The notes: a model not told the origin generated them from the sequence alone. Shown: positions 50,915 to 60,304, counted from the stretch's first letter. The stretch is DNA of 64,000 nucleotides from Phytohabitans sp036906915 (GCF_036906915.1 NZ_JBAKHX010000033.1:1-64000); one strand, 5' to 3'. A program made the numbers and translations.

Positions 50915-52927
50915 ATGACCCGTCTTCAGCCGCTGCTACACGACCTCGTCGCCACCATCGCCGCGCCCACCACCGCGCTGGCCGGCCCGGACGGGCAGAT
51001 CCGCGCGGCCGGGGTGCAGGGCGTCTTCCACGGCGACGCGCGAGTGTTGTCCGAGGCGGTGCTGCACCTCGATGACCGGGAGACCGAGCCGATCGGCCAC
51101 GCCTTCGACGGCGCCGGCACCACCCACTTCGTCTCGCTCGCCCGCTGGCTCGGCGACCCCGGCCCGGACCCTACGGTGCGGATCGAACGGACCCGCATGG
51201 TCACCGCGGGCCGGATCGACGAGCGCATCACGCTCGTCTCGGACGCCTCCGTGCCGGTCAGCACCACGGTCACCGTCGACCTGGCGGCCGACCTGGCCTC
51301 CATCGCGGTGGTCAAGACCGGCGGCCCGGCGACGCCGGTGGCCGCCCGTCGCTACGCGGACGGCGTTCTGACCTGGGAGCGCGACGACATCACGGTCACG
51401 GCCACCGCCGAGCACGCCGGCGCCGATGACCGCGGCCGGCTGACCTGGCCGGTCACGCTCGCCCCGGGCACAACCACAACGGTGACCTTCACCGTCCGGG
51501 CGAACGACCCGGCCGCCGTGGTGCACGCCCCCACCCGGGCCCACGACTGGAGTGCCGCCCAGGTCACGACCGGCGACCAACGCCTGGGCCGACTGGTCAC
51601 GCGTTCCCTCGACGACCTCCGGTCGCTGCGGCTCACCGACGGCGAGGACGTCTTCCTCGGCGCCGGCGTGCCGTGGTTCCTCACCCTGTTCGGCCGTGAC
51701 AGCATCTGGGCCGCCCGAATGCTGCTGCCGCTGGGCACCGACCTCGCCGCCGGAACGCTGCGTGTCCTCGCCCGCCGCCAGGGCACCAAGCTCGACCCCG
51801 ACTCCGGCGAGGCACCCGGCAAGATCCTGCACGAGTTGCGCCGGCAGGAGATGGTCATGGAAAGCCACAACCTGCACCTACCCGCGGCCTACTACGGCAC
51901 CATCGACGCCACCCCGCTGTGGATCAGCCTGCTGCACGACGCCTGGCGCTGGGGCCTCGCCTCAGCCGAGGTCAGCAAGCTGCTCCCACATCTGCAGGCC
52001 GCGCTCGACTGGCTGGCCACCGACGCCGACCCGGACGGCGACGGATTCCTGGAATACCTCGACACCAGCGGCCGCGGCCTGGCCAACCAGGGCTGGAAAG
52101 ACTCCGGCGACGCCGTCCGCTACCACGACGGCCGGCTCGCCGAGCCACCAATCGCGTTGGCCGAGGTACAGGGGTACGCCTACCGCGCGGCCCTGGACGG
52201 CGCCGACCTGCTGGACGCCTTCGAACGGCCCGGCGGCGATCGGTGGCGCGAGCACGCCGCCGGCCTCGCCGACCGGTTCCGGGCGAAGTTCTGGGTTGAC
52301 GGCGGCTACCCGGCCATGGCCCTGGACCGCGACAAACGCCCCGTCGACGCGCTCACCAGCAACATCGGCCACCTACTCGGCACCGGCCTGCTCACCGCCG
52401 CGGAAGAGCGAGCGGTCGCCACCGCGCTCGGCAGTGAGGCGATGTCCGGCGGCTACGGGCTGCGCACCATGTCCGACCGCGACGGCGGCTTCGCGCCGCT
52501 GTCCTACCACTGCGGCTCGGTGTGGACCCACGACACCGCCATCGTCGCCGCCGGACTCGCCAAAGCCGGTTTCCCCGCCGAGGCGACCACGCTCATCGAC
52601 GGGCTGCTGACCGCCGCCGAGACCTTCGACTACCGGCTACCCGAACTGCACGCCGGACACCCGCGCTCGGCGCTGAACCGGCCGATGCCCTACCCGGCGG
52701 CCTGCCGCCCACAGGCATGGTCGGCCGCCGCCGCAGTGCTGATCCTGCAGACCACAATCGGCCTAGAGCCGGACGTCCCGAACGGCCGGGTCCGGCTAAA
52801 CCCGCTGCCCGACTCGCCGTTCGGCCCGGTGACCGCACGAGGCCTGCGGATCGCCGACCACCCGATCAACGTCACCCCCGGCTCACGCCTCACCGGCCTA
52901 CCTGCCGGACTTTCAGTCGAAAGATGA
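50915..52927 (+). CDS. Glycogen-debranching-type amylo-alpha-1,6-glucosidase
   Basis: The 670-residue cytoplasmic enzyme has an N-terminal GDE_N-like beta domain (PLLHDLVATIAAPTTALAGPDGQIRAAGVQGVFHGDARVLS, about 5-190) and an (alpha/alpha)6 glycosidase domain (about 225-650). The latter has FGRDSIWAARMLLPLG, GFLEYLDTSGRGLANQGWKDSGDAVRYHDG and SYHCGSVWTHDTAIVAAGL blocks that carry acidic catalytic residues. It should hydrolyse branch or short alpha-glucan linkages on sugars brought in by the divergent ABC importer. The two are probably co-regulated by the LacI protein. Confidence 0.88.
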   Translation: MTRLQPLLHDLVATIAAPTTALAGPDGQIRAAGVQGVFHGDARVLSEAVLHLDDRETEPIGHAFDGAGTTHFVSLARWLGDPGPDPTVRIERTRMVTAGRIDERITLVSDASVPVSTTVTVDLAADLASIAVVKTGGPATPVAARRYADGVLTWERDDITVTATAEHAGADDRGRLTWPVTLAPGTTTTVTFTVRANDPAAVVHAPTRAHDWSAAQVTTGDQRLGRLVTRSLDDLRSLRLTDGEDVFLGAGVPWFLTLFGRDSIWAARMLLPLGTDLAAGTLRVLARRQGTKLDPDSGEAPGKILHELRRQEMVMESHNLHLPAAYYGTIDATPLWISLLHDAWRWGLASAEVSKLLPHLQAALDWLATDADPDGDGFLEYLDTSGRGLANQGWKDSGDAVRYHDGRLAEPPIALAEVQGYAYRAALDGADLLDAFERPGGDRWREHAAGLADRFRAKFWVDGGYPAMALDRDKRPVDALTSNIGHLLGTGLLTAAEERAVATALGSEAMSGGYGLRTMSDRDGGFAPLSYHCGSVWTHDTAIVAAGLAKAGFPAEATTLIDGLLTAAETFDYRLPELHAGHPRSALNRPMPYPAACRPQAWSAAAAVLILQTTIGLEPDVPNGRVRLNPLPDSPFGPVTARGLRIADHPINVTPGSRLTGLPAGLSVER

Positions 52928-53453
52928 GCCCAGCCCGATCGAGCGACTGGCCTGGAAGGCAGTAGCCGAGCCGTAAACCTCGCCTGAGCGGACGAACGAC
53001 ACCGTCCGGCTGCCTTCGTCGCCGCGGGCGACAGGCAGTCGCTCATCGTACTGGCGCATCGTCCTGCCGAATCGAGCGGAGCAGCTCCAAACGAGCCAGG
53101 GCAGGCACAGACGGATCAGCCGCCGCCATCTGAACGACACTGTCCTGCCACCCGGCGGCACCCACACGTCGCAACAATCCCGCAATCACACCAACAGCTC
53201 TTCGCATACGGCGAGGGTGGTAGATCAACCAAGGTTTAAGTCAAGCTCCCCCCGGCGAGGAGCTCAGATCCGAAGGTGAGCGGGTCATGCCGTCGTCGGA
53301 CGCGCAACGACCGGGCAGCACGTGTCGCGCCGAGCGCGACGAGGCAGTCGACGTCCACGCCGCGATCCCCGTCCCCACACCGCAGGCAACGTACGCGCCC
53401 CAGCCACCGTCCTACCAGGACAGACGCCGATCATCTGTTTTCTGGTATTGAGG
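52928..53453. other. Intergenic region, no supported gene
   Basis: About 525 bases between two genes that meet tail to tail. Minus-strand frames at 52913-53185 and 53043-53228 contain peptide-like stretches (for example VQMAAADPSVPALARLELLRSIRQ) but no known family, and they contradict each other. Possible decayed coding sequence; no terminator identified with confidence. Confidence 0.4.
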
Positions 53454-54248
53454 TTAGGCGCTGGCGCCGGCGTAGGAGCGTAGCGAGCGCCGCCACGCGA
53501 GCGTTGCGAAGATGACGGCGCAGGCTGCCGCGGCTGGCGCGAGCAGCAGCATGGAGGGGTTGAGGCGGCCGAGCAGCGCAGCGGCGGGGTATGTGGTCAG
53601 GAACGCGATCGGTACGACGGTAAGGATGGTCTGTACGGGGTTGCGGTACAGGTCTACCGGGAAACGGGACAGCTCGACGAAGGCGTAGCCGACTCGGCCG
53701 AGTTCCTCGGCCGCTACCAGCTTCACGGCTAGCGCCATCATCAAAACGGTCAGGGCGTACATCAGCAGCACGGCGCACGCCAACATCCAGGCGAACGACG
53801 CGAGCGCGGTCACAGACGTGCCCCGGCCGGCGAGGACGATCCCGGTCGTGGTCAGGGCCAAGCCGAGTACCGGGTCGAGCAGCGTGTTGACGTTCAGGTG
53901 GCGCAGGCTGACCAGGAGTTGCGCGTCGAACGGCTTGATGAGCAGGAAGTCGAGCGTTCCGAGGCGCACGTAGTCGGTCATGCGTTCCAGGTTGGGCTGC
54001 AGCAGCATCTGGCGTAGGCCGTTGAGGGTGAAGAACAGGCCGATGACGACCAGGACCTCGGCGTTGGTCCAGCCGGCCACGGCGCCGGTGTACCGGAAGT
54101 AGACCGACGCCCCGGCGACCGCCCACAGCATCCAGAACATGCTCAGCGCGACGTTGGAGACGAAGTTCAGCCGGTATTCCACCTCGCTGGCCACGGCCGC
54201 CCGCCAGCAGATGAGAAGGATGCGGGCGTGGCGGGTCCACCCGGTCAT
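53454..54248 (-). CDS. ABC-2 family exporter permease (ABC2_membrane_6 type), second
   Basis: The 264-residue membrane protein starts at ATG 54248, overlapping the first permease gene by 4 bases. It has about six hydrophobic segments, an N-terminal amphipathic start (RHARILLICWRAAVASEVEYRLNFVSNV) and the block LGTLDFLLIKPFDAQLLVS typical of this exporter class. It forms the membrane domain together with its neighbour. Confidence 0.88.
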   Translation of the reverse strand: MTGWTRHARILLICWRAAVASEVEYRLNFVSNVALSMFWMLWAVAGASVYFRYTGAVAGWTNAEVLVVIGLFFTLNGLRQMLLQPNLERMTDYVRLGTLDFLLIKPFDAQLLVSLRHLNVNTLLDPVLGLALTTTGIVLAGRGTSVTALASFAWMLACAVLLMYALTVLMMALAVKLVAAEELGRVGYAFVELSRFPVDLYRNPVQTILTVVPIAFLTTYPAAALLGRLNPSMLLLAPAAAACAVIFATLAWRRSLRSYAGASA

Positions 54249-55045
54249 CCGGCCACCGCCTGGTAGCGGCGGACGCCGCGCCGCCAGGTGATCCGGTACA
54301 GCAGGGCGAACACCGCGAGCCAGCCGAGCCCGACGGCGAAACCGTACAGGGTCTGGCGTACGTCGAGGCGGCCCATCAGCAACTCGATGGGGAAGCCCAT
54401 CGTGGTGCGGAACGGCAACACGGAAGCTGCGGTGCGCACCCAGTCCGGCATCAACGCCAGAGGGGCGACCCAGCCGGAGGTGAACGAGCCGAGGCCCCAC
54501 CACAGCATCCACATATTGGTCGTTTGTGTGCTCCAGAACCCGATGAGGGCGAAGGTCGAGGCCATGAGCAGGCTGACCCCGTACGCCAGGGCCAGCGCGA
54601 CGGCGACGGCGACGAGCCGGACCGGATTGGCCGGGTAGTCCAAGCCCGGTACCAGCAGCGCGGCGACCGCCAGGGCCGGTGCCAGCATCGTCAGGAGCAC
54701 CAGCCGATGGCCGAGGTCGCTGCTGGTGTACTGGTGGAACGGGTGCACGGGGCGCAGCAGCCGCACGGACAGGTCGCCGCTGCGCATGTCCGCGTCCCAC
54801 TGCCACACGACGTGGTTGCCGGAAAGGTTCCACAGCAGCGTCGCCGCCGCGTAGTAGGACAGAAAGTCACCGGTGGTCCAGCCCGCCGGTGGGCCGCCCT
54901 CGGCGACCACGGTGAGCCACACCGCCATGGTCAGCAGCGGGAAGAAGCCGGTGATCACGCCCAGGACGGCCCGGCCCCGGTAGGTGACGGCCGCCAGTGT
55001 CGCGCTGCGCACCAGCGGCGGGTACGCGGCGAGCAGCTCACGCAT
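54245..55045 (-). CDS. ABC-2 family exporter permease (ABC2_membrane_6 type), first
   Basis: The 266-residue membrane protein has the matching block SGDLSVRLLRPVHPFHQYTSSDLGHR and six hydrophobic segments. It overlaps the ATPase gene by 8 bases and the next permease by 4, so the three are a tightly coupled operon. Exported substrate unknown; related systems export drugs, viologens or glycolipids. Confidence 0.88.
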   Translation of the reverse strand: MRELLAAYPPLVRSATLAAVTYRGRAVLGVITGFFPLLTMAVWLTVVAEGGPPAGWTTGDFLSYYAAATLLWNLSGNHVVWQWDADMRSGDLSVRLLRPVHPFHQYTSSDLGHRLVLLTMLAPALAVAALLVPGLDYPANPVRLVAVAVALALAYGVSLLMASTFALIGFWSTQTTNMWMLWWGLGSFTSGWVAPLALMPDWVRTAASVLPFRTTMGFPIELLMGRLDVRQTLYGFAVGLGWLAVFALLYRITWRRGVRRYQAVAG

Positions 55046-56006
55046 CGGCGAACACCGCCCGGATGATGTCCTCCACCGGCGGGTCCTCGATCGCGACGTC
55101 CTCGACCGGCAGGGTGGTCAGCAGGCGGGCGGCGATCGCGGCCGTTTCGGCGCGCGGGACCAGTAGCGTGACCACCGCGCCGTCCACGGCGGACACCTCA
55201 CCGAGGCCCGCCCAGGTGTGCGCCGGTACGGCCTCGCGCAGCGTGACCCGGACCAGCCGGTGCGGCGAATGTGCCTCGACCAGTGCGGCGAGGTCGCCGT
55301 CGAAGCGCAGAGTGCCGTGGTCGATGACCAGCACCCGGCGGGCCAGCGCGGTCACGTCGGCCATGTAGTGGCTGGTCAGCAGGATGGTCGCGCCGTATCG
55401 GCCGTTGTAGTCACGCAGGAAGGTACGCACCGCCGCCTGACCGTTGACGTCCAGGCCGAGCGTCGGCTCGTCGAGGAAAAGCACATCCGGACGGTGCAGC
55501 AACGCTCCAGCGAGCTCGCAGCGCATCCGCTCGCCGAGGCTAAGAACCCGCACCTGCTTGCGCAGCAGCGGTTCCAGGTTCAGCAGTGCGACCATCTCGT
55601 CGAGCGCCGAGCGGTAGGGCGCCTCGGCGAGGCCGTAGATCGCCCGGTTGACCTCGAAGGCGTCGGCGGCCGGAAGGTCCCAGAACAGGGCGTTGCGCTG
55701 ACCCATGACCAGCGAGATCCGGCGCAGGAAGGCGTGTTCGCGACGGTGCGGGGCGTGCCCGAGCACCTGGACGGTGCCGGCGGTGGGATGAAGCAGACCG
55801 GTCAGGCACTTCAGCGTGGTCGTCTTACCGGCACCGTTGGGACCGAGGAAGCCGACAACCTCCCCCTCCGGAATCGTGAAGCTGACCTCGTCGACCGCGC
55901 GGACCGTGTGGTACTCCCGTCGCACGAAGGAACGCAACGCGGCGCGCAACCCCGGCTCACGCCGATGCACCGGGAAGTGCTTGGCCAAGTCACGCACCTC
56001 GATCAC
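55038..56006 (-). CDS. ABC exporter ATP-binding protein
   Basis: I prefer GTG 56006 (VIEVRDLAKHFPVHRREPGLRAALRSFVRRE) as start, giving 322 residues; the frame runs on to 56033. Walker A GPNGAGKTT, signature VLSLGERMRCELAGALL, Walker B VLFLDEPTLGLD and an H-loop TSHYMADVTALA are intact. The C-terminal ~90 residues form the extra domain common in ABC-2 drug or glycolipid export ATPases. Confidence 0.9.
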   Translation of the reverse strand: MIEVRDLAKHFPVHRREPGLRAALRSFVRREYHTVRAVDEVSFTIPEGEVVGFLGPNGAGKTTTLKCLTGLLHPTAGTVQVLGHAPHRREHAFLRRISLVMGQRNALFWDLPAADAFEVNRAIYGLAEAPYRSALDEMVALLNLEPLLRKQVRVLSLGERMRCELAGALLHRPDVLFLDEPTLGLDVNGQAAVRTFLRDYNGRYGATILLTSHYMADVTALARRVLVIDHGTLRFDGDLAALVEAHSPHRLVRVTLREAVPAHTWAGLGEVSAVDGAVVTLLVPRAETAAIAARLLTTLPVEDVAIEDPPVEDIIRAVFADA

Positions 56007-56205
56007 GGCACGACCGAATCGACGGACCCGCAACTGACACCGATGTTCCCCGCACCGATCCGACCAGTCCGACGTGCGAGCCGACGCCCGACGTTGCGCC
56101 CATGCGGGCTTACGAGCATGCGCGGCTTATAGCTGTCCACAGCGAATCGGACGTCCTCGGGTGCCACCGATGCATCGGTGACCATCATCGGCTCACTCCT
56201 TCCCA

Positions 56206-56542
56206 TCAGGCGAAGATCACGGTGGGTAGTCCCGAAATAGCGGGTTTGGCGCCAGATCCGACGGTGACGTCCACGGGCTGCCCGGCGATGCCAGCCCCTT
56301 GGCAGTAATGGCACCAGGAGGTGCCCCGGTCGGTGTGCCAGGCGCAGACGCCTGGCGGGGACGGCGTCGCCGTCAACGTGTGCGATGTGGACACTCCGGC
56401 CGGCCTCAGCGTGGAACAGGCCCTGGATCGCCGCGCGGACCTGGCCGTCACGGTCGGACAACACGCTGGTCGGCGCGGCCCGAGGCGGCACCAGGTCGTC
56501 CAGCAGCGGCTGTGTCGGGCAGTCGACGATCATCCGGTGGGT
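56206..56542 (-). pseudogene. Decayed second copy of a debranching-enzyme N-terminus
   Basis: From about 56542 the minus strand reads QPLLDDLVPPRAAPTSVLSDRDGQVRA then AIQGLFHAEAG. This aligns with the start of the intact debranching enzyme at 50915 (QPLLHDLVATIAAPTTALAGPDGQIRA then GVQGVFHGDAR). Homology fades after ~55 codons and the remainder reads in shifted frames to a stop near 56206. The glycosidase domain is gone. The gene still has paired LacI-type operators in front of it (56597-56643). Confidence 0.65.
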
Positions 56543-56596
56543 CTCCCTTAGTCGCATCGGCGCCATCGCCGGGGGAAGTTTGCGAGCTCCCCCAAA

Positions 56597-56643
56597 CTTG
56601 AACGATCAAATCTCCGGACGAACCACCGGTTGGATCGTTCAAG
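56597..56643. promoter_or_regulatory. Second pair of LacI operators (same word as at 50805-50848)
   Basis: CTTGAACGATC at 56597-56607 and its exact reverse complement at 56633-56643 repeat the operator word of the LacI/debranching locus with similar spacing (36 versus 33 bases between half-site starts). They lie just upstream of the decayed debranching copy. Confidence 0.7.
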
Positions 56644-57021
56644 TGAGCAGGGGGCGATGCTAACAGCTGTCAAAGGTGGCGAAGCAAGCCAATTTGGCGG
56701 ACATGATCACTATCACTGGTGTGCGTCAACCCGTCCGGCCCCACCATGGCTGTGCGTATCCCAGCCACACCGGGTGCTCGGTGCGCTGGCCAGAATCGAT
56801 CTGGATCGCCAAGTGATCGCTGGCCGGCTGTGTCAACGGTCAACGACCGCGGCCATAGCCATCCGGCCCGCGCCGACGAACTCAGGCCGGACCCACAGGC
56901 ATGTCGGTGACATCGCTCGCTGCTCACGGCCCGCAGGGGCGGTGCCGTATGTCGCTGGCAAGTGCCAACTACAACTGAAAGGCACATCACGATCGTGGCC
57001 TTCTCGTACGTGACGTTGTAG

Positions 57022-57165
57022 AACCTCGACCGTGGAAACCTGCCCGCGGCCCGGTCGCTGCGGTCCGCGGCGCGGTTCCACACCGCTATCCCGTTGGCCT
57101 GGTTGCTGATCTTCACCGTGTTGATCCGCGAGCGGTTCTGGGACTACTGGCGCACCCTGCTCTAG
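57022..57165 (+). pseudogene. Membrane-protein C-terminal scrap
   Basis: Between in-frame stops at 57019-57021 and 57163-57165, 47 codons encode a basic stretch, one hydrophobic helix (IPLAWLLIFTVLI) and an aromatic end (RERFWDYWRTLL). It has no start and no recognised family. With the neighbouring fragments it indicates decayed DNA between 56690 and 57800. Confidence 0.3.
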
Positions 57166-57170
57166 ACCGG

Positions 57171-57620
57171 CTATGCGCGGGCGTGGGCGACGATGACCGG
57201 AAGCGCCAGGAACAGCCGAGCGGATTGGGCGCGGTCGGCCATCTCCTGTGCCCATGCCTCGGCGTCCGCGTCGTCGACCGTCCCGGCACTCCGTCGTCGA
57301 GCAGCCCGGCGCGGAAGCGGCGGGCGGCGAACGGGTCGGTCGCCGCGTTGGCGCGGGCGTGCACGATCCGGCGGGTCAGGTCGACGTCGGCGGCGTCGAT
57401 CATGACGGCGTCCCAGTCCTGGCCCAGCAGGACGATCCGGCCACCTGGGGCCAGGATCCGCCTAGCCTCGGCCAACGCCCGGCCCGGATCGTCCCAGCTC
57501 GTGGAAGACCTTGTCGGCGCGGTACCCGGCCATCGACCGGTCCGCGAAGGGCAGCGCGTACGCGTCGCCGAGGCGAAACTCCGCCTCGGGCCAGCGATCG
57601 CCGACCCCGCCGGCCGGTGC
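57171..57620 (-). pseudogene. Frameshifted SAM-dependent methyltransferase remnant
   Basis: Three frames rebuild the C-terminal two thirds of a class I methyltransferase: AEFRLGDAYALPFADRSMAGYRADKVFHEL, then after one extra G near 57494 DDPGRALAEARRILAPGGRIVLLGQDWD and onward to FRAGLLDDG, then after a second shift near 57280 TVDDADAEAWAQEMADRAQSARLFLALPVIVAHARA and a stop. The SAM-binding GxGxG start is missing. Confidence 0.72.
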
Positions 57621-57800
57621 CTGTTCCACGCCGTATTCGGGATCGCCGGCCCGACCTGCGGCATCACCCGGACGACCTGGTACCTGCTGCACGGCAATGT
57701 GGTCGACGCCGCCCGCATGCACCTGGCCGCGCTGCTGCTGCGCAATCTGCCCTGGGAGCCGTTCACCTGGTTCTTCGTGCCGGAGGCGACCACCGAATAG
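57606..57800 (+). pseudogene. DUF2752-type membrane protein fragment
   Basis: The plus strand reads CLFHAVFGIAGPTCGITRTTWYLLHGNVVDAA, a DUF2752-like motif pattern (Cys-containing PxCGxTR, then LLHG). It then drifts and stops at 57798-57800. The expected further membrane helices are missing. It meets the methyltransferase remnant at its 5' side. Confidence 0.5.
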
Positions 57801-57816
57801 TACAGGTGGCGCTGTA
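57801..57816. promoter_or_regulatory. Candidate CmtR operator
   Basis: TACAG-GTGGCG-CTGTA is a perfect inverted repeat ending 11 bases before the cmtR start codon, extended by GAATA on the left and TTC on the right. ArsR-family metal sensors typically repress from such sites. Confidence 0.45.
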
Positions 57817-57827
57817 TTCATGATCTG

Positions 57828-58199
57828 ATGTACTCTTCGCGTGTGGAGACCATCGCGTACGGACAGGTCCTGGCCCGGTTCGGGCACGCCCTGTCGGATC
57901 CGACCAGAGCCCGCCTGCTGCTCGCCTTGCGTGAGGCCCCGGCCCACCCGGCCGACCTGGCCGACCTGCTCGGGGTGTCCCGGCAGACCGTCTCCAACCA
58001 CCTGGCCTGCCTGCGCGGCTGTGGCCTGGTGGTCGCCGTGCCGCAAGGCCGGCGCACCCGGTACGAGCTGGCCGACCAGCGGCTCGGGCACGCGCTGGGC
58101 GACCTGCTGAGCCTGGTGCTCACCGTCGACCCGGCATGCGCACCGGGCGTGGCGGATCTCGACGTGGACACCCGGACGGTGGGGAAGGTGGCGGGCTGA
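57828..58199 (+). CDS. cmtR: CmtR-like ArsR-family Cd/Pb-sensing repressor
   Basis: The 123-residue winged-helix protein follows mycobacterial CmtR closely, as I recall it: DPTRARLLLALR, VSRQTVSNHLACLRGCGLVVAVPQGRRTRYELAD. The two Cys in SNHLACLRGCGL and a C-terminal Cys (DPACAPG) match the Cd/Pb ligands of CmtR. Metal binding should release DNA. It overlaps the P-type ATPase start by one base (TGATG), so sensor and pump are co-translated. An in-frame GTG at 57840 is an alternative start. Confidence 0.88.
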   Translation: MYSSRVETIAYGQVLARFGHALSDPTRARLLLALREAPAHPADLADLLGVSRQTVSNHLACLRGCGLVVAVPQGRRTRYELADQRLGHALGDLLSLVLTVDPACAPGVADLDVDTRTVGKVAG

Positions 58200-60304
58200 T
58201 GGCCGCCGAATGCTGCGGCGACGAGGCCGCCACCACCGCGCCTACCGAGCAGGACCACGGCCACGAGCCCGGCCGCTGGTGGCAGATCCGTGAGCTGCAA
58301 CTGGCCGCGGCGGCCGCGTTGCTGCTGGCGGCCGGCTGGGGCACGGGCCAGGCCGGGTTCGACACCGCCGGCACCGTGCTGGAGTACGCCGCCGCCGCAG
58401 TGGGCGCGTGGTCGTTCGTCCCAGGGGCGGTACGGCGGCTGCTGCGCGGCCGGATCGGTGTAGCCACCCTGATGACCATCGCCGCGGTCGGCGCGGTAGC
58501 GCTGGGCAAGATCACCGAGGCGGCGATGCTCGGCGTGCTGTTCTCCATCGCCGAAGGTTTGGAGGAGTACGCGATCGCCCGCACCCGCCGAGGACTGCGG
58601 GCGCTGCTGGACCTGGTGCCACGCACGGCGAGGGTGCTCCGCGACGGCGTCGAACTGGCGGTCGACCCACAGCAACTGCGGGTCGACGACGTGCTCGTGC
58701 TACGGCCCGGGGAACGAGCCGCGACCGACGGGGTGCTGCGGTCCGGACGCACCGTGCTGGACCTGTCCGCGATCACCGGCGAGTCCATGCCCGTCGAGGC
58801 CGGCCCCGGTGACACGGTGTACGCGGGGGCGATCAACGGCGGCGGCGTGGTCGAGATCCAGGTCACCGCCGTGGCTGCGGACAGCTCCCTGGCCCGCCTC
58901 GTGCACATCGTCGAGCAGGCCCAGGAACGCAAAGGCGCCGGCCAACGCCTGGCCGACCGGATCGCCCGCCCGCTCGTGCCCGCCATAATGCTGCTCGCCA
59001 CCGCGATCGCCCTGGTCGGCAGCCTGCTCGACGACCCCCGCCTGTGGATCGAACGCGCACTCATCGTCCTCGTCGCGGCCTCGCCCTGCGCGCTCGCCAT
59101 CGCGGTCCCGCTGACCGTCGTCGCCGCCATCGGCGCGGCCAGCCGCACCGGCGCCCTCGTCAAAGGCGGCCTGGCCGTGGAACGGCTCGGCCGGATCCGG
59201 GTTGTCGCACTGGACAAGACCGGCACCCTGACCCGCAACCAGCCCCGCGTGGTCGACGTCGTGCCGGCCGCCAACGCCACCCGCGAACAGGTCCTGCGCA
59301 TCGCCGCAGCGCTGGAAGCACGCAGCGAACATCCCCTGGCAAAAGCCATCCTCGCCGAGGTCGACACCCCCGACCGAGCCGAAGACGTCCAAGCCGTCGC
59401 CGGCTCCGGTTTGACCGGCACCATCGACCAGACCCCGGCCCGACTGGGCCGCCCAGGCTTCATCACCGCCACAGCCTTGGACGACGACGTACGCAGGCTG
59501 CAGGACGCCGGCGCCACCGTCGTCGTGGTCGAACGAGCCGGCCAACTGCTCGGCCTGATAGCGGTCCGCGACGAACTGCGACCCGAGGCCACAGACACCG
59601 TGACGGCGCTGCGGAAGCTCGGCGTATCGGTCGCGATGCTCACCGGCGACAACCCCCGCACCGCACAGGCCCTCGCCGCCCAAGCCGGCATCGACGCCGT
59701 CCACGCCGACCTACGCCCACAGGACAAGGCCGACCTCATCACCAAGTTGCGGCCAGACAAAGCCGGTATCGCCATGGTCGGCGACGGCATCAACGACGCC
59801 CCCGCCCTGGCCACCGCCGACGTCGGCATCGCGATGGGCGCCATGGGCACCGACGTGGCCATCGAAACCGCCGACGTCGCGCTCATGGGCGAAGACCTAC
59901 GCCACCTGCCGCAGCTACTCGGCCACGCCCGCCACGCCCGGTGGATCATGCTGCAAAACGTCGGCCTGTCCCTACTCATCATCGGCGCCCTGATCCCACT
60001 CGCCGCCACCGGCGTACTCGGCCTGGCCACCGTCGTGTTCATCCACGAACTCGCCGAGGTGATCGTCATCGCCAACGCCGTCCGCGCCGCCCGGACCACC
60101 CCGCTACCGGCCACCGGCACACCGCAACCAGCGATCACCACACCGACAGCCCGGCCGGAACAGCGCCCCACCCTGACCCTGCACGCAGTGACCGCACCGC
60201 AGGCGGTTGACGGCGACGGCTGCGGGTGCGAGCCAGGCTGCGCCTGCTGCCAACCAGCCACACCGGCGAGCAGCATCATCCGTACAGGCAGGACCCAGCA
60301 CTAG
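58199..60304 (+). CDS. ctpG: Heavy-metal P1B-type ATPase (CtpG-like)
   Basis: The 701-residue efflux pump has the TGES actuator loop (193-196), the membrane metal motif Ser295-Pro-Cys297, phosphorylation site Asp339 in DKTGT, and GDGINDAPAL. The SPC triad (not CPC) places it with the P1B-4-type or CtpG group. There is no N-terminal HMA domain; instead there is a short ECCGD N-terminus and a Cys-rich tail (GCGCEPGCACC) that may bind metal. Pairing with cmtR supports Cd/Pb export. Confidence 0.92.
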   Translation: MAAECCGDEAATTAPTEQDHGHEPGRWWQIRELQLAAAAALLLAAGWGTGQAGFDTAGTVLEYAAAAVGAWSFVPGAVRRLLRGRIGVATLMTIAAVGAVALGKITEAAMLGVLFSIAEGLEEYAIARTRRGLRALLDLVPRTARVLRDGVELAVDPQQLRVDDVLVLRPGERAATDGVLRSGRTVLDLSAITGESMPVEAGPGDTVYAGAINGGGVVEIQVTAVAADSSLARLVHIVEQAQERKGAGQRLADRIARPLVPAIMLLATAIALVGSLLDDPRLWIERALIVLVAASPCALAIAVPLTVVAAIGAASRTGALVKGGLAVERLGRIRVVALDKTGTLTRNQPRVVDVVPAANATREQVLRIAAALEARSEHPLAKAILAEVDTPDRAEDVQAVAGSGLTGTIDQTPARLGRPGFITATALDDDVRRLQDAGATVVVVERAGQLLGLIAVRDELRPEATDTVTALRKLGVSVAMLTGDNPRTAQALAAQAGIDAVHADLRPQDKADLITKLRPDKAGIAMVGDGINDAPALATADVGIAMGAMGTDVAIETADVALMGEDLRHLPQLLGHARHARWIMLQNVGLSLLIIGALIPLAATGVLGLATVVFIHELAEVIVIANAVRAARTTPLPATGTPQPAITTPTARPEQRPTLTLHAVTAPQAVDGDGCGCEPGCACCQPATPASSIIRTGRTQH

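Noticed and set aside
49789..50916. LacI regulator starting at the ATG at 50916
   Set aside because: This start would translate through the paired operators and the divergent promoter. TTG 50784 has AGGAG upstream and a normal LacI beginning.
57183..57800. Intact 205-residue rightward gene
   Set aside because: Its first two thirds are antisense to the methyltransferase remnant; only the last ~60 codons have a family motif (DUF2752).
58120..60279. 719-codon open frame antisense to ctpG
   Set aside because: Ser/Arg/Ala-rich shadow of an intact P-type ATPase with all motifs on the other strand.
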